In this document: in pieces, positions 19,412-28,104 of the stretch
Position numbering within the stretch: the first letter of the stretch is position 1
How the letters are laid out: every line of letters starts with the position of its first letter
Assembly: GCF_016772475.1 (NCBI RefSeq)
Contig: NZ_CP068595.1
Coordinates: 4,588,001 to 4,652,000, forward strand
Direction: 5' to 3'
Source: Paenibacillus sonchi
GTDB taxonomy: Bacteria > Bacillota > Bacilli > Paenibacillales > Paenibacillaceae
Length of the DNA: 64,000 nucleotides
The notes under the pieces: generated by a model
Seen by the model: only the letters and a program-made list of their open reading frames with translations
What the model was told of the DNA's origin: nothing
Databases searched by the model: none
Program-made: the position numbers and the translations under genes

Positions 19412-19447
19412 GACAGACCGCCGGTTCTCAGCCAGCGGTCTGTCTTT
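19412..19447. terminator. Bidirectional terminator between GH105 and the recombinase
   Basis: A perfect 10-base stem GACAGACCGC / GCGGTCTGTC followed by TTTATA. It lies 35 bases after GH105 and overlaps the 3' end of the recombinase on the other strand. Confidence 0.75.
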
Positions 19448-20999
19448 ATAGACGCGGATACAGGAATATCTCAAATTGCTCTTTATACTGGCCAGGTCCC
19501 TTTTTATAAACGACTTTGTTCAGCACGGATTTCAATAACGCATTTCTGCTCATGGGATTGTCTGTCTGATAGTACGATTTAACTACAGATTCTGCAAGCG
19601 GGATGATCTTGCTTCCCGCTTCTTTCCGGGCCAATTCCAGATCCAGGTCCTTCTGCACTTTGTTGATTCCCTCGGTAGCTGCTGTTATCCGCTCGGAGAT
19701 ATCCTGTGAACGCTCCATAAACATCTCTTCCGTATAAATCCCTCTTTCCAGGAAATCGAATAGTTTTCCCCTCTGGTTCTCCAGCTCCTTTAATTCATTT
19801 TGCAGTGAGGCCAGTGCCCGTTCTTTTAACCTGATTCCGTTGTGTGGAGCCGGATGGTTTCTCTTTCCCCATTTAATCTTATAGCCGCTTAACCAAAGCT
19901 CAAGTCCTTCGATAATCCGGGCTTCAACGGTATCATATCTGCTGCTGCGCGTAGAACAGCCGGCTGTGCTGCAGCGAAAATGAGCCGGTTGTCTGGTGTA
20001 CGGCCGGTAAACCATGGTCCTTCCGCACTCGGAGCACTTTACAAGTCCGGCCAGAGCTGATGTCATTCTGGGTTTGCCATCCATATTGTATTGATGCGGG
20101 GAGTGATGATGCTCTGAGAGCCTCCGCTTTGCCTTCAGGAAGGTTTCGCTGTCGATAATGGGTTGATGTTTTCCGTGTACATCAATCCACTCAGCGCGGC
20201 TTCTATGGCGTGATGAGCGGTGTCTGCTTCCGTCCTTGCTCTTCTTTACCTCTTTCTTCCCCCATTGAATTCTTCCAATGTACACTTCATTTTTTAAAAT
20301 AGTTAAGACAGAAGAAGCTGACCAGCTGCCGCCTTTATAAGAGGGGACCTTAAGCCGTTCCAATTCAGCCGCAATTTTATTTCCGCCTTTTTGTTGTCCG
20401 GGATCTTCATGGGTGTACCAGGCGAAAATTTGTTTTACGATTTCCGCCTGTTCCGGGTGGGGCTTCAAAGTGCGGCCGCGACCCTCGGGGAGCTTCTCAA
20501 TCAAGTATCCGAAGGGCGGGCGGGTACCTATAAAGTTACCTTCTTCTGCAGCGCGCTTCCGGCCTCCCTGCATCCGGCGGGTAATAATTTTGAGCTCTTT
20601 ACGGGCCATAAAAGCTTCAAATTCACTGTATTCCTCATCAAATTCATCCATCAGGTCATAGGTCTTCCGCGGGGTTATAATCTTGGTCTTGGCTGAGCGG
20701 AACGTCTCCAGGATCAATCCCTGCTCCTGCATATTGCCGCGTCCAAAACGGTCAATATCCATTACCAGGACAGCATCGTATTCACCAGATCCGACCTCTT
20801 GTAATAGCTGCAGCATTTCCGGACGGTGGACTAAGGTTTCACCGCTGACGATCTCTTCGCGGATACGAATGATATTTAAATTTAATTGCTTGGCAAGTTT
20901 GAGCAGGGCGGCCTTGTGCTTGGCCAGGGTTTCACCTTCACCGCGGCGTTCCGCATCTTCATCTGCTCTGGATTTTCGCAAGTAAAGAGCTACATCCAA
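19446..20999 (-). CDS. Large serine recombinase (site-specific integrase/excisionase, SpoIVCA-like family)
   Basis: A 517-residue recombinase. The N-terminal resolvase domain starts DVALYLRKSRADE with the catalytic Ser at about residue 10, and includes VMDIDRFGRG with a catalytic Arg. The Recombinase domain follows (TRPPFGYLIEK...; WSASSVLTILKNEVYIG), then a zinc ribbon with CSEC and CSTAGC (about 335-360), and a C-terminal coiled coil that controls synapsis. These enzymes integrate and excise DNA between short attachment sites. It is 1.2 kb from the right repeat of the element, so it is the obvious agent. TTG 20999 is preferred because AAAGGGG lies 9 bases upstream; it abuts ATG 21008, too close to serve it. 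Confidence 0.92.
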   Translation of the reverse strand: MDVALYLRKSRADEDAERRGEGETLAKHKAALLKLAKQLNLNIIRIREEIVSGETLVHRPEMLQLLQEVGSGEYDAVLVMDIDRFGRGNMQEQGLILETFRSAKTKIITPRKTYDLMDEFDEEYSEFEAFMARKELKIITRRMQGGRKRAAEEGNFIGTRPPFGYLIEKLPEGRGRTLKPHPEQAEIVKQIFAWYTHEDPGQQKGGNKIAAELERLKVPSYKGGSWSASSVLTILKNEVYIGRIQWGKKEVKKSKDGSRHRSSRHRSRAEWIDVHGKHQPIIDSETFLKAKRRLSEHHHSPHQYNMDGKPRMTSALAGLVKCSECGRTMVYRPYTRQPAHFRCSTAGCSTRSSRYDTVEARIIEGLELWLSGYKIKWGKRNHPAPHNGIRLKERALASLQNELKELENQRGKLFDFLERGIYTEEMFMERSQDISERITAATEGINKVQKDLDLELARKEAGSKIIPLAESVVKSYYQTDNPMSRNALLKSVLNKVVYKKGPGQYKEQFEIFLYPRL

Positions 21000-21041
21000 T
21001 ATATACATCCCCTTTAGGTTAAAGGAAAATATTTATGGATG

Positions 21042-21050
21042 TATTATATG
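21042..21050 (-). promoter_or_regulatory. Possible -10 element of the recombinase gene
   Basis: On the minus strand CATATAATA. It contains TATAAT (sigma-A) and also fits the CATA-N3-TA form of mother-cell sigma-K and, with one mismatch, the CATACAAT -10 of sigma-E. No good -35 for any of these was found, so the sigma factor is undecided. Confidence 0.35.
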
Positions 21051-21158
21051 GGGGCTAGCATGAAAAAAACACATTCGCAAGATTAAAAATAGGAGCTGAC
21101 TACCGTGGTTGTCCCCCGGTCCTCCCGGCATACACATAATGCCAGGGGGGATGCCGGC

Positions 21159-21308
21159 ATGATTGTTGCAACCTACACATTAGGCGAGACAAAGGTTTAT
21201 ATCTGCGATGACCATCTTGTTACAGACCCGGATGAACGGGAGAGAGTGGAGATTGCTGTTGCTGATGCCGCCTGGGCATGCCTGCAGGACAAAACAGTGC
21301 TGGAATGA
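21159..21308 (+). CDS. Small hypothetical protein next to the recombinase
   Basis: A 49-residue acidic protein (MIVATYTLGETKVYICDD...). ATG 21159 has AGGGGGG 8 bases upstream; the frame could extend to GTG 21105 but that start has no site. It reads away from the recombinase gene, from which it is separated by about 160 bases. I do not recognise a domain. The position next to a serine recombinase suggests an accessory role, such as a directionality factor, but nothing in the sequence shows this. Confidence 0.5.
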   Translation: MIVATYTLGETKVYICDDHLVTDPDERERVEIAVADAAWACLQDKTVLE

Positions 21309-21472
21309 AGAAGCATTATCATTATGCCTCTACACATAGCTTCAACAAGAGGCTGATTCATAATCAGAATTCATTCCGCGTCAAATAATCAGATGGTTAA
21401 TCCATCAACCTTAGTGCTGTGAGAATGTTCCACATTTGGGTAATAACTATTAATCAGATGAGGAGGTATATC

Positions 21473-22153
21473 ATGAAAAAAATATGGTTTACAACAGCGA
21501 CTAGCATTCTTCTGTCCGCCTCAATCCTTGGTGCATGCAGTAACAATGAAACAGCGAATGAGGCGGAGCCTACAGCGTCAAGTGCAGCGGCTACGCCTGT
21601 TGTTGAAGCTACAGCCGCTCCTGAGCCTTCTGCTGCTCCCGCAGCCACGGAGGCGCAGGAGTCCGCCAGTCCGGACGATACGGGTCCTCAGGCATCCGAA
21701 CGTCCGAAAACCCGGACATTCGGTGAACAGGAGGGAGGGGTTTCAGGTCAGACAGGTACACTTGAGCAAGGTGACGGGTATTCCCTGTATGTGTTTGAGG
21801 ACTTCACATTAGATGCACAGTCCGGCCGTTTATCACTCACTGAGGACCCCGCCTATTATGCTGATATCGAACATCTGCCAGCCGGTTACGATCTCGCCGC
21901 TCTGAAGCAACAGGGACAAACTGAACTTTCTGCAATGGGTAAGGTAAGTGACCACAGCGGGGAACTGTTTGAACATCCTCTGGGTTTTGCAGATTTATAT
22001 CTGCAGGCTGCCGGTGATAAGGGAATAGAGGATTACATGGTGTGGAAGAATCAGGCGGGGGAAGCTTTTCTTTTCCGGATACACAATCCCAAGGGTGAAT
22101 TGTCGAATAAATTTGTTCCGTGGGTCATGGTTTCACTGGCAACACTGGAATAA
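21473..22153 (+). CDS. Hypothetical lipoprotein
   Basis: A 226-residue predicted lipoprotein. The signal peptide MKKIWFTTATSILLSASILGAC ends in a lipobox, and the mature protein starts with an Ala/Pro/Thr/Ser-rich spacer (about 23-75) before a globular domain of about 140 residues. The globular part (GYSLYVFEDFTLDAQSGRL...) is not one I can name. AGGAGGT precedes the ATG by 5 bases. It is the last gene inside the element, ending 50 bases before the right attachment core. Confidence 0.75.
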   Translation: MKKIWFTTATSILLSASILGACSNNETANEAEPTASSAAATPVVEATAAPEPSAAPAATEAQESASPDDTGPQASERPKTRTFGEQEGGVSGQTGTLEQGDGYSLYVFEDFTLDAQSGRLSLTEDPAYYADIEHLPAGYDLAALKQQGQTELSAMGKVSDHSGELFEHPLGFADLYLQAAGDKGIEDYMVWKNQAGEAFLFRIHNPKGELSNKFVPWVMVSLATLE

Positions 22154-22192
22154 AGTTAAGAGGTGCCGAAATCACTAGATCTGCAAATACGT

Positions 22193-22333
22193 CTATAAAA
22201 AACGTGTAAACACAAAGACATCCAGGTCCATTCGGCTGCCTTCAATAATCATTTTCCGGTATACGCTTTTCTCTTCGAGCTGTTTCGCATCGTTCATATA
22301 GAGCGTAAGGATGCCTAAGACGGGTTCTGGCAC
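22193..22333 (-). pseudogene. YheC/YheD-family protein, N-terminal fragment of the split gene
   Basis: Forty-six codons from GTG 22333 to TAG 22193. The sequence PEPVLGILTLYMNDAKQLEE...GSRMDLDVFVFT is the characteristic N-terminus of YheC/YheD proteins, and stops being homologous exactly at the 12-bp repeat. The last three codons (RFL) and stop are element sequence. AGAAGGTGA lies about 8 bases upstream. It overlaps the end of the GNAT gene by 19 bases, so it is the last member of the yhe operon. Joined to 4090-3090 it makes a 376-residue protein without any other change. Confidence 0.88.
22204..22215 (+). repeat. Attachment-site core, right end of the 18.1-kb element
   Basis: GTGTAAACACAA, identical to 4091-4102. 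To the right is the yheC/yheD N-terminal coding sequence; to the left 22191-22203 is element sequence containing one attP arm. Confidence 0.85.
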
Positions 22334-22836
22334 AGGAGTTCACCTTCTTGTAGAAGATTTGTGGGCAGGCTGGCTGGGTGCAGCGGCGAACGGAGCAGCA
22401 GTGTCGGCTTGCCGGTAGGCCCCCGGTTCAGCGCCACCGCTACAAGCCCTGCGTTGAAGCACATCTTCAGGCTGGCGGCATTGTCGCTCGCTACGGTGCA
22501 TTCGAGAGTGCCGAGGCGTTCCAGCTGTGCGGCCAGCAGCGCTGTCCCGGTGTGGCGGTTCCGGTAAAAGGGATGGACGGCGACAAGGCAGGCTTCCTTG
22601 CCGAAGCCGGACACGAAGCTGACGCCTGCAAGCTGGCGCCCGTTCTGGCCGCGTACGGTGGCGACCAGCAGTGACACGCCGGGCTGTGACAGCTGCTCCG
22701 GCGTCAGCCGGGCCAGCACTCTGCATCCGCGAAGTGTAAGCCGCTTCTCTCCATATTCCCTCAAGAACTCCAGCAGACCAGCCCGCCTGATCTTCCACCG
22801 TTCCGGGTTGCTGTCAAAGAGGGATGATATCTGCAT
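22315..22836 (-). CDS. GNAT-family N-acetyltransferase
   Basis: A 173-residue acetyltransferase-fold protein. The GNAT acetyl-CoA segment is CLVAVHPFYRNRHTGTALLAAQLERLG (about 85-112), followed by the motif B region VASDNAASLKMCFNAGLVAVALNRG. Start ATG 22836 has AAGGA about 10 bases upstream; GTG 22845 is also in frame. It lies inside the leftward yheC/yheD operon, between a complete ATP-grasp gene and the N-terminal half of the interrupted one, so it probably works on the same spore-related substrate. The acceptor is unknown. Confidence 0.8.
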   Translation of the reverse strand: MQISSLFDSNPERWKIRRAGLLEFLREYGEKRLTLRGCRVLARLTPEQLSQPGVSLLVATVRGQNGRQLAGVSFVSGFGKEACLVAVHPFYRNRHTGTALLAAQLERLGTLECTVASDNAASLKMCFNAGLVAVALNRGPTGKPTLLLRSPLHPASLPTNLLQEGELLCQNPS

Positions 22837-22867
22837 GGGTGTCACATCCTTTATCGGGTTTCATGGG

Positions 22868-23980
22868 CTATTTGCGGTGACGGTACAGATGCTGGCTAAA
22901 CTGGAAAATCCGTTCCAGCGACAGCTTGCGGATGGCCGGCTCATCGAATTTCATCGGACGGGAGTTGGCCTCAAAAAACCATAGTCCGCCTTCTTCATCA
23001 ACACCCAGATCCATCGACATTTCTCCAAGCATGGTTCCGGATGCCCGTTCGATCTGCCGGGCGATCAGCAGGGCGGTCATGGGCACACTCTTCAGAATGG
23101 CCGCCGCCCGCTCTGCCCCGAAGGTGCCTTCCAGCATGCTGGCCGGCTCTTCGATGCTGCCGCCGCGCGGCACATGGGTTGTTATGCTCCGGGCTCCGGC
23201 CAGCCGCGCCCCGATGCCGGTTACCGCCCAGGCCCCCTTGCCGTTCTTCTGCAGCAGCACGCGCAGATCGAAGGGGCGGCCGTGGTGTGCAGCAAGCTCA
23301 ATCGCCTGCTGCACAATATAACGTGAAGCTCCTCTTTCTTTGCCGATCCGTGCCCATACACGGTCCAGGGATGCCGCTTTATACGTCACGTTTTTTTTGC
23401 CGCTCTGAATTTGCAGCCGGTAAGGGAGGCTGGCATCAAGGCGGTATTTGAGCCGCATAATCCCTTTGCCCGCCTTGCCGTTCTCCGGCTTGAGGTAGAG
23501 GCTGTCATGATTTTTCAGCAGCGCCACCAGCGTGCTGGCGCTGCGCAGACGTCTCGTTTTGGGCACATGCTTCGAAGTGGCCCGTGATTCCTTTAACCAT
23601 TCAAAGAGATTCCATTTGTTAAAGAAGTTAGGGTTGTAAAGATGGATTTCGGGATGCTCCAGGCATTCTGCTATTTTGCGGGCGACCGAGGCCCGTTCCT
23701 CCTCTTCCCGGTTGGGAATCCGGTTATAAACGACCTGAGGCAGCGGCATGGGTGTGCTGTACCAAATCCTGCCGTTTGAGGAAGGGACGTAGCCGTTTAC
23801 CACCGGTTCATCCAGCTTCAGATCGCGGACGGTGACGACATACACCAGATATCCCATTTCCTTGCCGGTACGGATAATATCACGGAAGTTTTCGCGGTTT
23901 CCACGGAACTGCCGCAGCCTGTCGCTTGTTGTCAGAATGGCAATCACAGGTTTGCCAAGGTCAGGGATTCGGCTGTTCAC
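22868..23980 (-). CDS. YheC/YheD-family ATP-grasp protein
   Basis: A 370-residue spore coat-associated ATP-grasp protein. The N-terminal Rossmann-like part (VIAILTTSDRL...YLVYVVTVRDL) is followed by the PQVVYNRIPNR block and the ATP-grasp domain: LYLKPENGKAGKGIMRL (phosphate loop), FDLRVLLQKNGKGAW, and the metal site MDLGVDEEGGLWFFEANSRP. In B. subtilis, YheC and YheD are made in the mother cell and locate to the spore; their ligation substrate is not known. The ATG overlaps the previous gene's stop by 4 bases (ATGA), indicating translational coupling. Confidence 0.9.
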   Translation of the reverse strand: MNSRIPDLGKPVIAILTTSDRLRQFRGNRENFRDIIRTGKEMGYLVYVVTVRDLKLDEPVVNGYVPSSNGRIWYSTPMPLPQVVYNRIPNREEEERASVARKIAECLEHPEIHLYNPNFFNKWNLFEWLKESRATSKHVPKTRRLRSASTLVALLKNHDSLYLKPENGKAGKGIMRLKYRLDASLPYRLQIQSGKKNVTYKAASLDRVWARIGKERGASRYIVQQAIELAAHHGRPFDLRVLLQKNGKGAWAVTGIGARLAGARSITTHVPRGGSIEEPASMLEGTFGAERAAAILKSVPMTALLIARQIERASGTMLGEMSMDLGVDEEGGLWFFEANSRPMKFDEPAIRKLSLERIFQFSQHLYRHRK

Positions 23981-25350
23981 AGTTCATCCCTCCTGCGGAA
24001 TTTGCTGAGGTATAGACAATGCTCCAGAATATGCTCGATGGAAGCTTTGCCCTCAGCGCGCAGAGATGGATGACGGAAGATCGAGCGTCCCGGTTTGGCA
24101 TTCGCCTCGAACATCCAGATGTCCTCATCCTGGTCAATTCCAAGGTCAAAGCCAATTTCGCCGAGCAGATGCCGGTGCTGAAGCTCCAGGGATTCGGCCA
24201 GTTTCACAGCTGTCGTTTTGGCCCGCTGCAGCACTTCGTCGGCTCTGGCCCCGAAGACGCGGCCGAGCGCCTGCTGCGGAGTGAGCAGCGCACCGCCGTT
24301 CTTGAGATGGGTGGTGACGCTGCCCCGGCCGGCTTTTTTGGCTCCGATACCGACGACAACCCATTGATTGCTGCCGTTCTTATGCATGTGAAAACGGAAG
24401 TCGATCGGGCAGCTGTCGATTTCAATGAGCCGGATGCCCTGCTGGACCACGTAGCTTTGCAGGCTATTGCCATGCCGGCTCCGCAGCATCCGCATCAGGC
24501 TGTCGAAGCTGGCAAAGCGCAGCAGCACGTTTTTGCCGTTCTTCCGGTAACGGGCGAAGTAGCCCTTCTTCTGGAGATAGGTCAGCCGGTATATCCCGTG
24601 TCCCAGGCTGCCGGCGGAAGGCTTATAATACACGAAATGATGGCGGTCGAGCATATCGCGCATCTCTTCCGGGCTCGGGTTGCTGCGCGTTTCGGGGACA
24701 AAACGATTAGCCACGCCGTCATTCTCCAGCATCCGGTAAATATCTGATTTATTGAAAAAGCTCCAGTTGAAATAAGGAATCTTCTTGCGTCCGAACCGTT
24801 CGCGAAGCTGGTTGATGTACGGTGAAGTCTCCGCTCTGCGGCTGGGGAGCCGGTTGTAGACAACATCCGGCAGCGGAACCAGCTTGCGCTCGAATTTGCC
24901 GCTTGCGTTCAGGAAATAGCCGTTGACCCGCTCCTGCTGCCAGTCAATATCACGCGGCATAAACGCAAAGATATAGCATTTGTTGCTGCCTTCGCGCAGC
25001 AGCTGCTTGATGAAGCCGGTACGGGAGCCAAAAGGGTTCCCCGGGGAAGACGGCCCGTCGGATAACACGCCGACAAGCGGACCAAGCTGAACTTCGTCAT
25101 TTTGGAGGTTGCGGAGATAGACGCCTCCAGAGTTCGGAATTTTGATTGCGCTCTTCACTCCCGAAGCGAGGAACAGATGTTTCCCGGCACGTTTGATCGG
25201 CTTGATCGTTGCCGGAATCGCATCTTTGCCAAGCCGCAGGCGGATGTTTTTCTTGCCGGACAGTTTGAGGCTTTTCATCAGTTCGCCCGAAACGTATACA
25301 ACTCTTTGGGGCTGCTTGGTGAAATGCACATTGCAAAAAGTGAGACCCAT
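23977..25350 (-). CDS. YheC/YheD-family ATP-grasp protein with N-terminal extension
   Basis: A 457-residue member, longer than its neighbour because of about 95 extra N-terminal residues that form a small beta-rich domain (MGLTFCNVHFTKQPQRVVYVSGELM...) before the usual LGPLVGVLSDG strand. The ATP-grasp core has YYKPSAGSLGHGIYRL, IDFRFHMHKNGSNQW and FDLGIDQDEDIWMFEANAKP. The same N-terminal extension occurs in the paralogue at 26542-27908, so the operon contains long and short forms that may pair. It overlaps the next gene by 4 bases and follows the preceding one without a gap. Confidence 0.9.
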   Translation of the reverse strand: MGLTFCNVHFTKQPQRVVYVSGELMKSLKLSGKKNIRLRLGKDAIPATIKPIKRAGKHLFLASGVKSAIKIPNSGGVYLRNLQNDEVQLGPLVGVLSDGPSSPGNPFGSRTGFIKQLLREGSNKCYIFAFMPRDIDWQQERVNGYFLNASGKFERKLVPLPDVVYNRLPSRRAETSPYINQLRERFGRKKIPYFNWSFFNKSDIYRMLENDGVANRFVPETRSNPSPEEMRDMLDRHHFVYYKPSAGSLGHGIYRLTYLQKKGYFARYRKNGKNVLLRFASFDSLMRMLRSRHGNSLQSYVVQQGIRLIEIDSCPIDFRFHMHKNGSNQWVVVGIGAKKAGRGSVTTHLKNGGALLTPQQALGRVFGARADEVLQRAKTTAVKLAESLELQHRHLLGEIGFDLGIDQDEDIWMFEANAKPGRSIFRHPSLRAEGKASIEHILEHCLYLSKFRRRDEL

Positions 25351-26531
25351 TTATGAATCCTCCTTAGGAACCATTGATATATCATTTTCCCTATATAATG
25401 GAGCGGTCCAGCGGCGAACACTCGCACCCGCCGCAGATGTGAGCAGCAGATGCCGGGTATAGCGCAGCGGATTCTCGGCAGCGAGTCTAGCAGCCCGGCG
25501 GTCGCCCGTCAGCCGGAACACGGTGCGCCCTGGCTTGGAATTGGCTTCAAGCAGAAAGATTCTCCCGGCGGAATCAAGGCCGAAATCGAGACCCAGCTCT
25601 CCGAGTCTGCCGCAGGCTTCCTCCAGCAATGGAGGGAGATAAGCCGCTGCCCCGGACAGTTCCTGCAGCAGCTCCCTTCCAGACTCCCCATATTCTGCAA
25701 GCAGGAATGGCAGGGGAGCGACTGCAGTTCCTCCACCGTGCAGATTGGAGGTAAGGGAGCCGCGGCTGCCCAGCCGTACGGCCATGCCGGTCAGCATCCA
25801 GACACCGCGGCCGTTCTTCTGCATAAGCACGCGCACATCGAACGGCTGGCCGCAGCTGTCTGTAAGCTGTAAATAAGGCTGTATAATATAGCGGCGCAAG
25901 CCGATGAAGTCGTGGATCCAGCCCAGCCCTTCATCCACCGTGCCGAATACATGGTGAAAAGAGTGATTAGCCCCATCCCGCCCGCGCAGGTTAATCCCTC
26001 CGCCTTGGCTCCGGGGCAGTCTGACAGCATGCAGGGTGCGTTTGCCGTGCGAGCCGGCTCTGGGCTTCAGGAACACCCCGGCTTCTCTTTCCGCAAGCAT
26101 GGTTCCCAGCTCCCTGGTGTTCTTGTAGAGCCGGGTTTCGGGCAGAATCCCCGCAGCACGGCGGCTCCGCCGGAGAATTTCATAGACCCTCCACTTATCG
26201 GGCAGTCCGCGCGACCAGGGAAGGGAGCGGGATAGAGCGGCCAAGGCGGTGGAAGCTGCTTTTTTTCCTGAGGACCGGTGTTTAGACAGCGGTTGTACAG
26301 GACGTCGGGGGCTGAGGTCCGCGCGGGCTTCCACTCCCCGTTCTCCCAGGCATATCCGCTGACGGTTTGACCGTCGCCGGCCACGCCATCCGGGCAAAAC
26401 ACGATGACCTGGAGATTGTACAGCGGGGCAGCCCGGCATAGTTGGCTGCAGAACTCCCGTTCTGCGATTGGGGGATTCCCATGGCCCCGGCTTGTCATAA
26501 TGCCCAGGAACCCCATTGCTGTCTCCGTCAT
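25351..26531 (-). CDS. YheC/YheD-family ATP-grasp protein, short form (frameshifted as read)
   Basis: About 393 residues when the frames 26531-26067 and 26439-25351 are joined. The N-terminus has the family strand MGFLGIMTSRG and YNLQVIVFCPDGV, which aligns with the interrupted paralogue (DVFVFTPGDV). The ATP-grasp core is VFLKPRAGSHGKRTL, FDVRVLMQKNGRGVW and LDFGLDSAGRIFLLEANSKP. The break is at the T7 run 26260-26266; one more base gives GPQEKKAASTALAALSRSLPW in frame. Start ATG 26531 has AGGAGGA upstream. It ends one base before the next gene starts. Confidence 0.85.
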
Positions 26532-26541
26532 GATGTCCTCC

Positions 26542-27908
26542 TTATAATCCGGCCAGATAACGGCAGTATAAAATCATTTGTTTCACGGACGGCCGGATCT
26601 TTTGATCGTTCAGCGGGGTGTTGTCATTTTTGGATGGCTTGGAGTTGACCTCCAGCAGCCAGATTCTGCCCGATTGATCCAGAGCAAGATCGATTCCCAG
26701 CTCTCCGAAATGTGCGGGGATATACGTTTCTACACCCCTGGCAATGGCCAGGGCAGCCCGCGGAAGCAGAACCTGTGTGTTCTCTTTCACTCCAGAGGGC
26801 AAGCTGCTTTTCGCTATAGCCTCTCGTGCTGTGCTAAGCGTCCCCCCGCGGGCCAGATTCGAGACAAAATGGTTGCTGCCTGCAGTCCGGGCGACAATTG
26901 AAGTAACGCCCCATTTTCCGGTGCCGTTCTTTTGCACAAGGGCCCGGAAATCGACTGGCCGCCGGCCCAGCTCCAGCAGGGGCAGGCCCTGCTGAATCTG
27001 GTAGCGGGTGGTTTTCATTTTCGGAGCGACGGATTGGAACAGCTTTGCCAGACTGGGATAAGTTTGTTTGCGCGTGCCCATCGGCGTGGTGGACAGCAGC
27101 CGGTAGCCGCCGCTCTCATCCTTGGAAATGCGCAGAATGCCTTTGCCGAGACTGCCGCGAACCGGCTTAAGAAACACACTGTTATAGGTTCCGCACATTT
27201 TTTGAGTATCGCGAAACCCTTCAGGGCATGGGATTCCGGCAGATACCGCTGCAGGGTGGCGTCTTGGGCCAGCGCTTCAAACACCTCAGTCTTGTCAAGA
27301 AATTTTTCATTGAAAAAATGTGTCCCATAGCGGGATTTTACATCCGCCAGAAAATGCTGTACGCTAGGTTTGTTCTCCATCTTTCGCGTGGTAAGCCGAT
27401 TGTTGATCACATCGGCAATAGGCAGACTCAGCTTACGCCAGCCTTCGTCGTATACCCAGCCCTGAATGGAAGTGCTGTGCTTTTCGAGCGCTTCCGGGGT
27501 AAAGAAATATACATAGGCTCCTTGTGCATGGCAGGCATTGGTCAGCTCCCGGCAGAACATGGTGATCGGGCCGAACAGCCTGTCGGGTTGATCCGGATGG
27601 TCACGGCTCACCAGCACTCCGATTATCGGCCCAAGGCGCAGGATGCGGCTCCCTGAGCTGTAGGAAACATTGAGCGCCAGTCGTTGCCGGAGCCCCAGCC
27701 GCCGCGCCAGTCCTTCGCTGACGCGGAGAATGTCGGATTTGGGCACCGGAATGACCGTAACCTCCTGCCGGAAAGATCCGAAGGTGAGCTGGATGGTTCC
27801 ATGCGCCGGTATTTTGAGCTTCTTCATGGATTTGTCGCCAAGCATTACGGCGTTTTCCTGCAGGATGCCCGAGTGGACCGTTTGGACCGGGATCTTGAAC
27901 TTAGACAT
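26542..27908 (-). CDS. YheC/YheD-family ATP-grasp protein, long form, first gene of the operon (frameshifted as read)
   Basis: About 455 residues when the frames 27908-27015 and 27198-26542 are joined. It has the N-terminal beta-rich extension (about 1-95) seen in the paralogue at 23977-25350, then LGPIIGVLVSRDHPDQP and the ATP-grasp core VFLKPVRGSLGKGILRI, VDFRALVQKNGTGKW, IDLALDQSGRIWLLEVNSKP. The break is in the T6 run 27198-27203; adding one base restores AILKKMCGTYNSVFLKP. Start ATG 27908 follows AAGGAGAT. It opens a leftward operon of five ATP-grasp genes and one GNAT gene, divergent from yheA. Confidence 0.85.
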
Positions 27909-28104
27909 CGTGGATCTCCTTCCGGTAGGCAGCATGATGCCGGCTATTTGAATCTTAAGGGTTACATATCATTCATCATATGGAGACATCTGACCCTTGG
28001 TGATTGACCTATTTGCTAAAAAGCCGTACTGGGCGGAATTCTCCGCTGGCGGAGGGAACAGAACCAGCAGCACACTAGACAGGGAGCGGCTAACAAACTC
28101 AGGT

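Larger units (their letters stand above)
4091..22215. mobile_element. 18.1-kb serine-recombinase element interrupting a yheC/yheD gene
   Basis: Bounded by direct 12-bp repeats. Excision between them removes 18,113 bases and rejoins the flanking halves of a YheC/YheD gene in frame (130 + 1001 = 1131 bases). A large serine recombinase lies 1.2 kb from the right end. The joined element ends form a 44-bp site with 17-bp inverted arms matching at 15 of 17 positions (22191-22207 and 4105-4121), as expected of attP. Cargo: GT4 glycosyltransferase, Lpl-type importer, two AraC regulators, GH43, GH28, CE8, esterase, GH105, a 49-codon gene and a lipoprotein. There are no phage structural or conjugation genes. 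Compare the skin element in sigK and SPbeta in spsM of B. subtilis. Confidence 0.88.

Noticed and set aside
21105..21158. Longer N-terminus for the small gene next to the recombinase
   Set aside because: The GTG at 21105 has no ribosome binding site, while ATG 21159 has AGGGGGG at proper distance.
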